Shown here: piece after piece, positions 51,881 to 62,037 of the stretch
How positions within the stretch are numbered: the first letter of the stretch is position 1
Layout: each line of letters starts with the position of its first letter
Assembly: GCF_000350225.1 (NCBI RefSeq)
Contig: NW_005179283.1
Location: forward strand, 355,677 to 419,676
Direction: 5' to 3'
DNA length: 64,000 nucleotides
Origin: Chondrus crispus
Lineage: Eukaryota; Rhodophyta; Florideophyceae; Gigartinales; Gigartinaceae
The notes under the pieces: model-generated
Database searches by the model: none
What the model saw: only the letters and a program-made list of their open reading frames with translations
Told to the model about the DNA's origin: nothing
Position numbers and translations under genes: made by a program

Positions 51881-53713
51881 TTACCCGAAACTGTACTTGA
51901 CCCCTGAGTTATTCCGCAATGTATCGTACAAGTTTGTTACTTGCCGTGCGCTTGTCACCTCCACCATTATTTCCACCCTCTTGTACCTACCTGCAGGTTG
52001 AACATGTACGGCGGAATCCGGGACGGGTCTTCCCAGAATCTTTTCAGTATCCGCGATAAGTGCATCTATGAGATCGTCTCCACTACCTTCAACCTTAAAT
52101 TTGTATTGGCAAGGAAAATTCACAGCCCTGTCGAGTGCGTGGCTTCCTTCCACTTTTTCCGGGGCAGGTGTTCGCTTTCTTCCCTGTTCATCTTCTACAG
52201 ATGATGAGTCCGTGCCCACAATGCTCGCATCAATGTCAGGAGTAGAAAACTGAAGCCTCGTTCTCGGTATCCGCGGCGGCGGAGGCGGGTCCGCTGGATA
52301 CAGTTTGTCGATTATGGGGGGAGGGCCTCTGTGACGCCGAGTCCACTGGAACATTTCGACTTGGTTGGACTCGGCGACCAGTTCGTATGCACGTCGCGCA
52401 ACCCACTCCGGTGAGCCTTCCGGCATATCTCGAGCCGAATACGACGCCAGGCCACCGCTCCAGCCCCCTTGCTTACCTCTCCGCATGGTGGACATCTCTT
52501 GGTCCTCTTCGTCCTCTTCATCTAATTCATACGCGTATGCTTGTCCTGGCTCAGTAATAGTTACGTAGTTGTCATCATTGAGTTCCCATATTCTACCGGA
52601 ACTCGACTTGGAGGTTAGAGGAATATCGTCGTCATCATCTTCTTCGCTGTCTGCGTCCATGTAACTCTCTAAACTCTGCTTTTCCTTTCGTAACTCCTCT
52701 TTCTGTTCTTCCTCTTCGTCTAAATCCTCGTCGTCAACATCAAGCAAAGCGACCTCATCGTCATATTGCTCAGGCTGCGCAAGAGCCGGAGGACGAGCTG
52801 GGCCCTCTACACCTCCCATGGCGAAGGATGTTACTTCAGACATATCTGCACGCTTTCCGCCTTCGACTCCAAGGCCCAAGAGGCCGCTGTTGGAGAGAAT
52901 ATCGGCAGCGCTTCGGATGTCTTCTTCGGATTCTTCATCAACTTCCACAAAAAGTTCTTCGTCAACGCCATCAATAGCTGGACGGACTTCTTCTTCCAGT
53001 GCAGCAGGGCCGTCAAAAATGGGAGGAATATCATCATCAATTGTCTCAAGAATCTCGTCAGCGTCATCGATGTCATCGTTGTCGTCAACATCGACAGCTG
53101 CGAGCGGTCCAGACATGCGGGAGCCGGTGGAGATCCTTCCTCCGCGCTTTGAGAGAGTTGCAATCGGAATATCATCCTCATAGTCCTCTGCATCAGCCTG
53201 AGCAGCGAGCTCTTCGTCTTCGTCTTCCTCTTCATCACCATCTTCATCATCATCAGTGTCGTCGTCTTCGTCATCTACATTTTCGCCGACAATTTCAAGC
53301 TCGACTTCCTCGTTGTCCTGTTCATCCTCGAGAATGGGTGGGGCTGGCCCATCATCGATGGTAACCAAGTCAATGATGTCTTCATCTGCCTCATCGGGAA
53401 GCTCGGTAGGGACGTCGCGCTCAGCCGTAGATGCCCATTCGACAAACTCACGATCATCTGGGTCAATCAGGAGTGAATCCTTTTCATTTGATGAAGTCTG
53501 CGGTGGCGGTGGTGCGAAAGTCGGTCCGGGTGGATCGTCGGCGAGAGGAGTGTCAGTTGCTGCGACAGCGACAGAGCGTGACATGAGGCGATAGCGGTAA
53601 TATCGGGACTGGCGGGGGGGGCGCCATCGAGTGGAAAAAAGCGGCAGAGGGGCTGCGAGAGCAAATGTAAGCTTGGTCTGCTGCAGTTGGGGCATGGTGT
53701 GAGGAACGCACAT
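51881..53713 (-). CDS. Plastid-targeted DUF493 (YbeD-like) protein with long acidic region
   Basis: About 610 residues from ATG 53713, or 604 from ATG 53695. The first part (SFLW-poor, Arg/Pro-rich, ALAAPLPLFSTRWRPPRQ) looks like a plastid presequence. Residues about 90-420 are dominated by Asp and Glu runs with blocks such as DDDTDDDEDGDEEEDEDEE. A conserved-looking patch WVARRAYELVAESNQVEMFQW lies near 450. The last ~85 residues are a DUF493 domain: FPCQYKFKVEGSGDDLIDAL, RYKRVEIMVEVTSARQVTNLYDTL, ending KYSFG. Bacterial YbeD is a small ACT-like-fold protein of about 90 residues and ill-defined role; plant relatives are plastid proteins. The acidic extension suggests binding to basic partners. 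It is head to head with rsmE. Confidence 0.82.
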   Translation of the reverse strand: MCVPHTMPQLQQTKLTFALAAPLPLFSTRWRPPRQSRYYRYRLMSRSVAVAATDTPLADDPPGPTFAPPPPQTSSNEKDSLLIDPDDREFVEWASTAERDVPTELPDEADEDIIDLVTIDDGPAPPILEDEQDNEEVELEIVGENVDDEDDDTDDDEDGDEEEDEDEELAAQADAEDYEDDIPIATLSKRGGRISTGSRMSGPLAAVDVDDNDDIDDADEILETIDDDIPPIFDGPAALEEEVRPAIDGVDEELFVEVDEESEEDIRSAADILSNSGLLGLGVEGGKRADMSEVTSFAMGGVEGPARPPALAQPEQYDDEVALLDVDDEDLDEEEEQKEELRKEKQSLESYMDADSEEDDDDDIPLTSKSSSGRIWELNDDNYVTITEPGQAYAYELDEEDEEDQEMSTMRRGKQGGWSGGLASYSARDMPEGSPEWVARRAYELVAESNQVEMFQWTRRHRGPPPIIDKLYPADPPPPPRIPRTRLQFSTPDIDASIVGTDSSSVEDEQGRKRTPAPEKVEGSHALDRAVNFPCQYKFKVEGSGDDLIDALIADTEKILGRPVPDSAVHVQPAGRYKRVEIMVEVTSARQVTNLYDTLRNNSGVKYSFG

Positions 53714-54095
53714 AGAAACGGGAGGACGGCCGACGACGACCTGTGCAAACTCATGGGAAGTGGGGGTGCGCAGTAGAGGGGGATTGAGATTGCAGTTGGC
53801 AGATCTCCACAACGCGACTGCGTCACCCGGCTCGCCAAGTTTCTGCCATTCTTGTGACTTGTCATGTTTTCATTGGACGAACTTCCCAGTGCCCATGAAC
53901 CACCGCCGTTACTGCACCTAGCCGAAGGTTAAGCCAAGGTTACTGAGGACAACACCGGTACCTCCCACAGGCCCAGGCACACTCTGTCAAAGTCGTCTAA
54001 GCTCTCGACTCTCCACCATTGCGAGCATCAAAGGTTGGCCAACGCTGTTTGTATTGCAACACGCTCTCAATACACCACAGGGTCGGGATGGGGGT
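53714..54095. promoter_or_regulatory. Short divergent promoter between DUF493 and rsmE genes
   Basis: About 380 bp separate the two start codons, so the two promoters must overlap or be shared. No TATA box stands out. A CCAAT-like attgg (53873) is present. Both products appear plastid-directed, so joint control is possible. Confidence 0.4.
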
Positions 54096-55022
54096 ATGGC
54101 CTCATCTTTTATTCATCCGTTCCAAGTCAAGTGCTTAACCCCCTTCAAGCAATCGTTGTCTCGAAGGAGATGCAGACTAACTACCAGGCCAGTTATCGCC
54201 TCATACACTCGGGGGAAGGCCACTTCTTCTACTCGGGTTTTCCTCTCAGGTCCATTCCACCCAGGCGCAGAGTATACACTCCCCCCGGAAGAAGCAGCTC
54301 ACCTTCGAGCTCGCCGAATCCGCCACGGTTCACAAATAACGCTTTTCGATGGCACCGGCGCTTTTGCAACTGCGACTTTAGATTCGGAAAGCTCTGTCAC
54401 CGTCCTTACAACTACCTCGGCAGAGGCTCGATCGAAATCAATATGCGCTATAATTGCCTTGCCGAAATCTCCCTCGCGTGCAGACGGCATCGTAGAAAAG
54501 CTCGTTGAGCTTGGCGTCCATCGTCTCGTTTGGGCTCGTACGGAACGCGTCATCGCCGCTGCCCCTAATCAAGCGCGCTTGGCTCGATGGGCTCGCCTTG
54601 CCGTAGCAGCTTCGAAACAGAGCATGCGCACTGATGTGCCTATCGTCCAAACCACTTCTAACTGGGGAGAGTTGCTTGAGCTCGCTTCGCAATCGGACTT
54701 AGTGCTATTGCTCTCCGCTGCAGGGACTCCTATTCTAGGGCAGCGATGTACAGACGCCGTACGGGCAGCAAGGAATATCGCTGTGCTTGTAGGCCCGGAA
54801 GGAGGCTTTACAGATACCGAGGAAGAAAAGCTGGAGGCGGTTGGGGCACTGAAAATCGGACTTGGGTCGAACAGACTTAGAGTCGAAACTGCTGCTTTTA
54901 CTGCTGTTGCTGTCTTGATGCAGGTGGCGTTATTGGAATCCTCCGAACGGACTGCGTCGATCGCGCGGGCAAAGGGTGGTACAAACAACTCTGCGAGTAT
55001 AGCGGATGCATCACCGGAGTAG
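54096..55022 (+). CDS. rsmE: 16S rRNA (uracil-1498-N3)-methyltransferase, RsmE family
   Basis: 308 residues from ATG 54096 (MASSFIHPF), the first ATG in the frame; the first ~45 residues are Ser/Arg-rich and suit a plastid or mitochondrial presequence. The PUA-like N-terminal RNA-binding domain has RVFLSGPF and HLRARRIRHGSQITLFDGTG. The SPOUT (trefoil knot) methyltransferase part has KSPSRADGIVEKLVELGV, then RWARLAVAASKQSMRT, and the S-adenosylmethionine knot VLVGPEGGFTDTEEEKL followed by LGSNRLRVETAA. These are the defining RsmE motifs. The enzyme methylates N3 of U1498 (E. coli numbering) in the small-subunit rRNA; here probably organellar rRNA. The length is about 60 residues above bacterial RsmE because of the presequence and tail. 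Confidence 0.93.
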   Translation: MASSFIHPFQVKCLTPFKQSLSRRRCRLTTRPVIASYTRGKATSSTRVFLSGPFHPGAEYTLPPEEAAHLRARRIRHGSQITLFDGTGAFATATLDSESSVTVLTTTSAEARSKSICAIIALPKSPSRADGIVEKLVELGVHRLVWARTERVIAAAPNQARLARWARLAVAASKQSMRTDVPIVQTTSNWGELLELASQSDLVLLLSAAGTPILGQRCTDAVRAARNIAVLVGPEGGFTDTEEEKLEAVGALKIGLGSNRLRVETAAFTAVAVLMQVALLESSERTASIARAKGGTNNSASIADASPE

Positions 55023-55256
55023 CAACTCGTCATACCTTCTGAACGTATGTGCGAGCCCGTGCAGTAGGCTGCACAGTCTATAGGAAACTTTCTCTGCGCA
55101 GCAGTATTGATTATACTACGGGATTGAAATGTCGAAGAACAGGCAATTCTTTTCCGTGAGAAGAACGACAATCCACTGAAAAATGCGAAGGACAGAAACA
55201 TCCATACATTGTTTAGTGCCAATTTTGCTTCTTCCCTTTCCTGTCCTTGCGCAAGA

Positions 55257-55640
55257 TTAGCAGTGATTGCAAGATGACTTTTTCTTGGCCTTCACTCTGC
55301 AGAAGAGGCAAGTACACGTAACTTTCGTATCCCATGAATGCTTCACCTTGTATGTCGCTTTCACCACGCAAGGTTTCTTCTTTGAGCATTCCGTGTAACA
55401 AGAGCATGTATTGCAGTCATCATCATCATCATCATCACTATCATCATTATCATCATCCATACACGGACAGCCGGGCCAACAGGATCGCTTTGAGCACATG
55501 TACTGGCCGAGTATAAAGGCGCTCAGGCTTCCACCTCCCATGTTGAAAAATAATTTGTTGCAAAAGTTGAAGTCGAGAACACAGAGTGTTTGTACAATAC
55601 GGGTAGGACTTTTCTGTCGGGGGGATTGCTCCCCCGCCAT
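55257..55640 (-). CDS. Small Cys-rich protein with Asp run
   Basis: 127 residues from ATG 55640, or 94 from ATG 55541 (MGGGSLSAFILGQY). It has about 20 Cys in CxxxCxxxC-type groups around a run of Asp (DDDNDDSDDDDDDD) encoded by an ATG/ATC-rich microsatellite on the plus strand near 55417-55460. Cys spacing such as CSKRSCWPGCPC, CNTCSCYTEC and CTCLFC suggests metal binding or many disulphides, and the Asp run could bind Ca2+ or other cations. No known family is recognised; metallothionein is one thought but the spacing does not match. The regular Cys pattern in one frame argues for a real gene. It ends 234 bp from the convergent rsmE gene. Confidence 0.5.
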   Translation of the reverse strand: MAGEQSPRQKSPTRIVQTLCVLDFNFCNKLFFNMGGGSLSAFILGQYMCSKRSCWPGCPCMDDDNDDSDDDDDDDCNTCSCYTECSKKKPCVVKATYKVKHSWDTKVTCTCLFCRVKAKKKSSCNHC

Positions 55641-57564
55641 TTATGGGAAGTGTTCTTCCATTTCAGTCCCTAGCCTGACGGCAGGCCACATTCGTGCCAG
55701 ATGTCGGTAGCCTACAGTGCGCACTGAGAGTATAAAGATGTTGGCAAAGTGTTGTCCGCACATCGGTACACCACCACTCTCTCACTCTTCAACTTGGCCG
55801 AAGAAGAACGCTCTGAAACTGGGTTTATACAAGAAAATAAACTCGAGAGAGCCCTGAGAATTGACGCGACGAGAAGCGGGGGGGGGGGGGGGGGGGGGGT
55901 TCTTTCAAGTTTTGCTAAAGTGATGCTGAAGTTTCGCTTTTACATGGGCCTTCAGACTGATAGCGGGTCAGCCAGGCGGGACTCTCAAGTCCACAACAAT
56001 CTCTATAGTTGGAGATTCAAAGAGGGAGGGCAAAGAGACTTTCAGGACCGCCAAGTTGTCTTTGCGAGCAACTTTTTGAAGAGCGGTTGTTTTGAGTGGA
56101 GATAGAGTTTAAAGATAATGAAGACGAAAGTAGCGCACTATAGCCCATAACGTTGTAAGGCTGAAGTGTGCACAGGGATAGATACTGTACAATGGCCCCG
56201 CAGTGCTGTGGACCAAAACTCGTACTGTACCTCTGAATGTGCCCGCTCCACTCTTTTGCTAAGAACATAAAGTTTATCGTTGTACCGCTGCTGTCCTGGA
56301 GCATCGAGGATGAGTTCTTGTGACGGATACTAATTAGTGTATTGTAGTGTATTGTAGTGAAACTCTTGTATGACAATCAGAAAAGTAATGCGTCATTCCT
56401 GAGACGCAAACCGTGTACTACATATTTGGGCACAGTACCCTACGCACTAAACAATTGTTTTCATTTCTTTCAGGCACTTGTTGCTGGAAAGCGATCAAAG
56501 TACAACCAATGTTGCACGGGTAAACCTACGATGCGTATGCTTCGTCAAATCAACTAGTTCGGGCTTGGGAGGAATGCCGGGCAGTACTACTGAAAAAACT
56601 GACTGAAAAGTCTCAAAAATTCTTTCAATGCACTTTGCTTCCTTCAACGAACGTCGTCGAGGACAAAATAGTACATGGGCAACTAATTCACTGCATTGAA
56701 GACGGGCTCTTCTTTCAATTCTTTTGGCCATTACACAGCGGTTTTCATTGCGAAAATATTACTTCCCAAAGAAAAATAGAGTTCGAATTCGCCTGTACAT
56801 GTTGTAAAATACTGTCCTGAAACACCTTCATTTTGAACATGCCCCTACGGTATCATCACGAGAGACGTATGCCAACGTGGTGGCGAAACATGGAATGCGT
56901 TCTACACTTCAGAGATACTGTCCACTTGACCGTGAGCAAACAAGAGTAAAGTTATCTTTATCCGAGAGTATCCGATCTCAAGTCCTTCCAGACCCAGTAC
57001 CATTGGCTGATAATGATCACGTGTGTCAACTGAAACAAAGATGATGCATCAACTCACTGCCTAAGTCTTCTTCAAATGGCGTTTGCTTTTTGAAGCTGTA
57101 TCTCCTTTCCCTCGGGTGCCTGAGGAACACTCGTCTAGTTACGCTGTCCGTAGAAGTACCACACATCATGTAGGCGAGAGAGACCAATTGCAGTCGCACA
57201 AGTTTAGAGGTGGTCACAGGGTGATCGAAGCACTACACTACACTAAACATAAGTCACTCTTCGGGCTCAAGGCACTCAATTGGCTTCCGGTCGCTCCTTC
57301 TGGCGATGCACTGTATGACTTGAACTGCACCTGTGCGGTAGGGCGGTGGGAAGCCCACATCGCCGTTGCTAATTGCATACTTTTTGACGGTGAGAGGACG
57401 CCAGAAGAAAAAACCTCACACGCTGACTCTCACCTTCATCTCGACGTCTTCACAAGGGCTTACCGCAACCATCCGAGTTCCCTAAAGGAGAGGAGAACAT
57501 GAAAATGACTAATGATACCTTTCCTGTAAAAAAAAACGATCGGTTTAATGGTTTTTTCGAAATC
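55641..57564. other. Intergenic, no firm gene; contains a 22-base G run
   Basis: Nearly 2 kb. A homopolymer of 22 G at 55878-55899 is followed by unremarkable sequence. A 139-codon plus-strand frame at 57083-57502 has ordinary composition (SLFGLKALNWLPVAPSGDALYDL) but no known motif. Scattered stops upstream suggest either a decayed gene or chance. I leave it unassigned. Confidence 0.45.
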
Positions 57565-60500
57565 CTATTCTTCCTCAGCTGTTTCCAACCATCGAAAGAA
57601 AGCAGACGTCTGCATAATCATTTTGTCTTTCCCTTCTACCCGTGTGCTCTCATCAGTGTCCTCCCTCCATCCCAGAAATGTGTCCTCTTCGACAACATCT
57701 GCGAAATAAAGGCTATCAAACACGATACTACCTGGCTTGTCGTAGTCGCCTTCCTTGTGGGCGGGCAATATATCTAAGTTTCGAACGATAAATGACTGCG
57801 TTTCCAGTAGGGCAGCCATCTGCACATCCCGCGGGATTTCTCCGTTGAAAGACTGGACGAGAGGCTTTCCCACAACTTCCCCGAAAACGTCCTTCACACT
57901 AGATGGAGGCTTCATGAACAACCAGTCAAATGATGTCCTGATCACCATCTTCATAAACGACGGGCTTCGGAGATCGTCTTTTGGTTGTTCTGAGGAGTTG
58001 AATACCTTCTCCAACGCACTTGCAGAGGGAGAGGTTTCCAAGGTTTCCTTTAATCGGAGCTGCATTGGTAACAGAGGGACAACGAAAGAAATGCCAGCGT
58101 CTTTCAGCATTGAGTCAAGAGACTTCATTCCTATTTGCGCGTTCCATGAGTACATCCTCGCGGAAAGATCTACATCAAGTGCAGTCAATGCGTTCCTTAT
58201 TGCATTCTTATTTTGTTCTTCGTCTGCTATGGTTTTGCTTAGGTGCTCGTAAATATCTGCGAAAATACAGATGACGAACTTCGATTCCCTCTTGGCATCA
58301 CCAATTGATGGCAAGGCCTTCTTAAGGAAGTCAAGGCCGAACACATCGCTCTTTTGGGCTGATAGTTTTCCAGAGCACGCGATGGCCGCGACATACTTCG
58401 CAAGAAATTCACTTGCACGGGGATCGTCCATTTCGATATCAGACAGCTCGGCAACGACGTCCGAAAATGCCGAGATGAAAAGAGTCTCTGAAATGGTATC
58501 TCCAAGCAACCCAACCAGAAGCGAAATTGATTTCAGCCGGTCTTGAACCTTTGCGCTGAGTGAGAACTTAATGATCTCACGCAGGAATTTCGCATAGTTC
58601 ACAGGCTTCACCTCTTCGACGATACATTCCTGGGCTTCTTTGATCAACCCAATTGACCAGTATTCTAGTGCAATGCTTCTTGCCTTTCGCTTGAGGACCT
58701 CAGGTTCCATGATCTTCGGCTTTTGCTCAACGGGCGCCGCTGGCTTGACCGGAGCTGGGCGTCGAGAGGAGGCGACTCTCTTATCGTTGCTCATATTGCG
58801 ACGGGCATCTCCGCTTCGCATGCCTGAGCTGCCGTCACGGCTCTCTCCCAGAGGACCGAATGCCCCATAGCTTGGCCTTGACCCACCAGGTCGAAGTGAG
58901 GCAGCATTCATTGTTGATAGTTTGCGAGACGAAGGCATACCACCATGTTTCTCCAGAATGGCAGCCGATCTTGAAACACTTCCACCTGACTTTTTCATGT
59001 CAGCCATCGTCATTGTCACGTGCGAAAAGGGCGGTGGGCCTCTATGACGAGAATGCATACCACCACCCCGACCTCTTCTTTCACGAGCCGCAGCTTGTGC
59101 CTCTGCTTTGGCTCGTTCTTCCTTTTCGATGTCTTTGTGAATCTCCGAGATAGTCTTCGCGCCGACTTCTTCCCTCCTTACCTTCCAGTTGTTCTGTCTC
59201 TGTTCGAGCAAGTCTTGAAGCATGAAACGTACGCGTGCCGGTAGAGTGTGGTCCCTCGACATAGTCTGTAATGGCTTGAAGTAGTTGTCGATATGCTGAA
59301 TCGCGTCCTTGTTCTGCGAAAGCTTCGCGCCAGTCTTGCTTAACAGCTTACATAACGCTTCGAGGACATCCTCCTCTCTGCTCTCAATCCCAATCTTCAA
59401 GAGACGCTGAATACATTGTTTGTGGATAATTTGTTCTCTCAAGAGATCTTTCAGGAATAACTCCCCAATGAATCGCACGTTAGCAAGCATTCTTCGTTTT
59501 GCCGTAGTGGCATTGGCGGCGGCCTTACCGGCTGCGGCTTTCTCCTTTGCGGCTTTTTCCTTCGGTGTAAGAGGCTTTTTCGCTTCCTCGACAGAAGCTT
59601 CTTCTGTTGCTGAATCTGTTTTATCTTCTTTCGCAGGGTCGTCCTCCTCAGTTTGTTTGTCCTTCTCTGTAGATTCGCTGGATTTCGCAAACCTGATAAA
59701 TTCGTCTCGACAGTTGTTCAGCAAGATGTTTCTGAAGAAGATAGGCCTGCCTCTATCGTCTACGATACTAGCCTGTTGAAGCATCTCCCTTGTTGCGAGG
59801 TCAAGGCGAACGCACAACTCGGCATACATCCCTGAAAACTTAGGCTCAAAAAGGGCTTTTTCGAAAACCTCCCTCACGACACCGGTCAAAATTTCATAGC
59901 TTGAGATGTTGATATCAATAATCTGTTTGAAAATCTTGTCAAATTTCTCAAGTGTGAGCTTATTGAGCAAAGAACGTATTTGCTTGACCTTGGAAGTGAC
60001 GACGTCATCAGACTCCTTATTGCGCTTCCATCCATTCTCCGACCTTTTAAGCTTCTCAACAGGTGGTGCAACTGGTACAAACGGATCAATTGGACCATGG
60101 CCCCCGCGTGTTGGACCATCCATTCGCATATGGGAACCGCGCGGATCCTGATTGCCGCGCCCTTGAGTTGGCTGTGCCTTCGGGGCAGGCGGGGGATTCT
60201 GCGAGCGAGCGGAGCGGAGGTCAAAAGGGTCGTATGAACCAACGCCGCTGCCGACGACCGGAGCTGGAGCCCCTCTTGATACCGAGAATCGTGAAGTGGT
60301 AGATTTCTGTGGCTGGGGATTTCTGGCCCAGCGACCCTCATTCGATGAAGCCGAGTTTCCTCTTCGTTGCTGACCTCCTCGTCCGTAACTATCACCGCCA
60401 GCTGGGGGCGCACCGCCTTTCAGAATATTTCTGTTGGACAAAATATTCCTGTAAAATGCGTCTCTCTCGGGGGTGACCATTTCTTGAAGTGCATGAGTAA

Positions 60501-62037
60501 AACCGGGAGGGTAGACGCGGCGCTCTCCTTCTCCGAAAATATAGCTCGGGAGACCTGCCGTTGTCTCAGATTCGGAATCCTTGTCGGCTTCCACGGAAGC
60601 ATCCTCCTGGTTTTCTACACCTTGGGCTCCAGGCGGGCTCGCCGGATGCTGCGGTGGTGGTCCTGTACTTCGAGCTGCAGCGGTTTCGTTTTCCGCAGAA
60701 GTAGCGGATTGTAACTCGGAAACGCCTAAACGCGAAACCGAATCTACGGGCTTCACTGGCTCTGATGCTACAACCGTGGGACTTGATATCTGCTTTGAGG
60801 CACCCGACGCGGCAGAGGGGGATGACTTCGTCGAGATTTCTGCAGCGGGACCGGGCGGAGACTTCTTCTCCACCTCTTTTGTCGGCTCAGGCATATTAGA
60901 AGGCGTAGAGACACTTGCCACGACAGGTCTCGAGACGCCCCGGTCATTAGGGCTCTTTACGTCAGTACTGGATGTAGACACAATCGACTTCACTGGTATC
61001 GAAGAATTCAGCTGCGCGGGCTTGTCAGAAGTGCTTTCGCGCGCTGTGCTGACGGAAGTGCCAGACTTGGTCGATGGTGTCTTCTCCGATGACTCGACCG
61101 GGGAAGCTGCCTCGGCACTTGCAATAGGATCCTGCTTATTCTCCGATACGAGGTCCTTCGATTTGTCTGATGTACTCTGTTTGGTGAGGACTTGTAACGG
61201 GGCAGTATTCGGTACCTTGTCTGCCGCACCCTGCTTCGGGATTGCGTCGGCAGGGTCAGTTACGAGCTCGAGCGGACGAGAGGTGCGCGGGGGAATTTTC
61301 ACGGCGGTCTTGGAGACGGGGACCGGGGGAGTGCGAACAGGCTGCTTTTTGTCCACGCTGTCAACCTTGACCTCTTCATTTGTATCCGGATCGACGATGG
61401 CGAGGATTTGCTTCTTCGGCGGAGGCAATGTAACTCGCGACTGGGGTTGGTGAGATGCGGCTTGCGGAGGTATATTGCGGGAGTAGGGCCTCTGGGACCT
61501 CGGGTTATGAGGTCCCGGTTGTTGAGGTGGGCCCTGCGGTTGCATGCCATTGTAGTACGGTGCTTGCGGAGTGAAGACATAGTTTGGGCTTAGCCCGTAC
61601 TGGGCGGCGACTTGCGGGGGGTAAGCACTGAGACCCGGATAACCGCCGTTGACATAGTAGGGTTGCTGAGGTGGTTGCTGGTGGGGATTCAAATTAGGGC
61701 GAGGATGCTGACGGGCTTGTTGCTGTTGAGGTTGTTGTGGGGGGATTTGGTGAGGAGGTTGAGAAAGACCTTGCTGTTGCATTGGTGAGATGTTTCGAGC
61801 CGAGCTCAAGGCAGCATACTGACGAGGGATATGTTGCGGTTGGGTATGGTGAGACAAGGGAATGGGATTAGGAGGCTGCAGCAGGGAATGGTGCTGTTGA
61901 GGGAAGCGCAGATGACGCTGCTGCTGCTGCGGGAGAGACCTGTGGTGGGGTTGCTGGGAAGGGTGAGCAGGGGGTGGGACTGCTTTGCCGTGGGGCGCAG
62001 CGTTAGAAGGGTTCACGGTGGGAGGGTCGGTGGGCAT
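57565..62037 (-). CDS. Eukaryotic translation initiation factor 4G (MIF4G-MA3-W2)
   Basis: 1,490 residues in one exon, starting at ATG 62037 (MPTDPPTVN); the frame extends only 11 codons upstream from a TTG. eIF4G is the scaffold that joins the cap-binding eIF4E to the helicase eIF4A and the ribosome. The N-terminal ~250 residues are Gln/Pro/His-rich and disordered, then Ser/Thr/Pro-rich. A YPPGFTHAL segment near residue 509 is a candidate YxxxxL eIF4E-binding site. The MIF4G domain begins near 682 (VKQIRSLLNKLTLEKFDKIFKQI) and ends near 945. An Arg/Gly-rich linker follows. An MA3 domain (RKARSIALEYWSIGLIKEAQ) spans about 1110-1265. The last ~150 residues resemble a W2 domain, with FLGWRED and a terminal FFRWLETAEEE. 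Confidence 0.92.
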   Translation of the reverse strand: MPTDPPTVNPSNAAPHGKAVPPPAHPSQQPHHRSLPQQQQRHLRFPQQHHSLLQPPNPIPLSHHTQPQHIPRQYAALSSARNISPMQQQGLSQPPHQIPPQQPQQQQARQHPRPNLNPHQQPPQQPYYVNGGYPGLSAYPPQVAAQYGLSPNYVFTPQAPYYNGMQPQGPPQQPGPHNPRSQRPYSRNIPPQAASHQPQSRVTLPPPKKQILAIVDPDTNEEVKVDSVDKKQPVRTPPVPVSKTAVKIPPRTSRPLELVTDPADAIPKQGAADKVPNTAPLQVLTKQSTSDKSKDLVSENKQDPIASAEAASPVESSEKTPSTKSGTSVSTARESTSDKPAQLNSSIPVKSIVSTSSTDVKSPNDRGVSRPVVASVSTPSNMPEPTKEVEKKSPPGPAAEISTKSSPSAASGASKQISSPTVVASEPVKPVDSVSRLGVSELQSATSAENETAAARSTGPPPQHPASPPGAQGVENQEDASVEADKDSESETTAGLPSYIFGEGERRVYPPGFTHALQEMVTPERDAFYRNILSNRNILKGGAPPAGGDSYGRGGQQRRGNSASSNEGRWARNPQPQKSTTSRFSVSRGAPAPVVGSGVGSYDPFDLRSARSQNPPPAPKAQPTQGRGNQDPRGSHMRMDGPTRGGHGPIDPFVPVAPPVEKLKRSENGWKRNKESDDVVTSKVKQIRSLLNKLTLEKFDKIFKQIIDINISSYEILTGVVREVFEKALFEPKFSGMYAELCVRLDLATREMLQQASIVDDRGRPIFFRNILLNNCRDEFIRFAKSSESTEKDKQTEEDDPAKEDKTDSATEEASVEEAKKPLTPKEKAAKEKAAAGKAAANATTAKRRMLANVRFIGELFLKDLLREQIIHKQCIQRLLKIGIESREEDVLEALCKLLSKTGAKLSQNKDAIQHIDNYFKPLQTMSRDHTLPARVRFMLQDLLEQRQNNWKVRREEVGAKTISEIHKDIEKEERAKAEAQAAARERRGRGGGMHSRHRGPPPFSHVTMTMADMKKSGGSVSRSAAILEKHGGMPSSRKLSTMNAASLRPGGSRPSYGAFGPLGESRDGSSGMRSGDARRNMSNDKRVASSRRPAPVKPAAPVEQKPKIMEPEVLKRKARSIALEYWSIGLIKEAQECIVEEVKPVNYAKFLREIIKFSLSAKVQDRLKSISLLVGLLGDTISETLFISAFSDVVAELSDIEMDDPRASEFLAKYVAAIACSGKLSAQKSDVFGLDFLKKALPSIGDAKRESKFVICIFADIYEHLSKTIADEEQNKNAIRNALTALDVDLSARMYSWNAQIGMKSLDSMLKDAGISFVVPLLPMQLRLKETLETSPSASALEKVFNSSEQPKDDLRSPSFMKMVIRTSFDWLFMKPPSSVKDVFGEVVGKPLVQSFNGEIPRDVQMAALLETQSFIVRNLDILPAHKEGDYDKPGSIVFDSLYFADVVEEDTFLGWREDTDESTRVEGKDKMIMQTSAFFRWLETAEEE

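Noticed and set aside
57083..57502. 139-codon plus-strand ORF as a host gene
   Set aside because: No motif, upstream sequence full of stops, and no supporting context; kept only as a note in the intergenic entry.
60581..61453. 290-codon plus-strand ORF opposite eIF4G
   Set aside because: It mirrors the low-complexity Ser/Pro/Thr part of the eIF4G gene, gives a Ser/Thr/Gly-rich product with no motif, and the minus-strand frame is far longer with clear domains.
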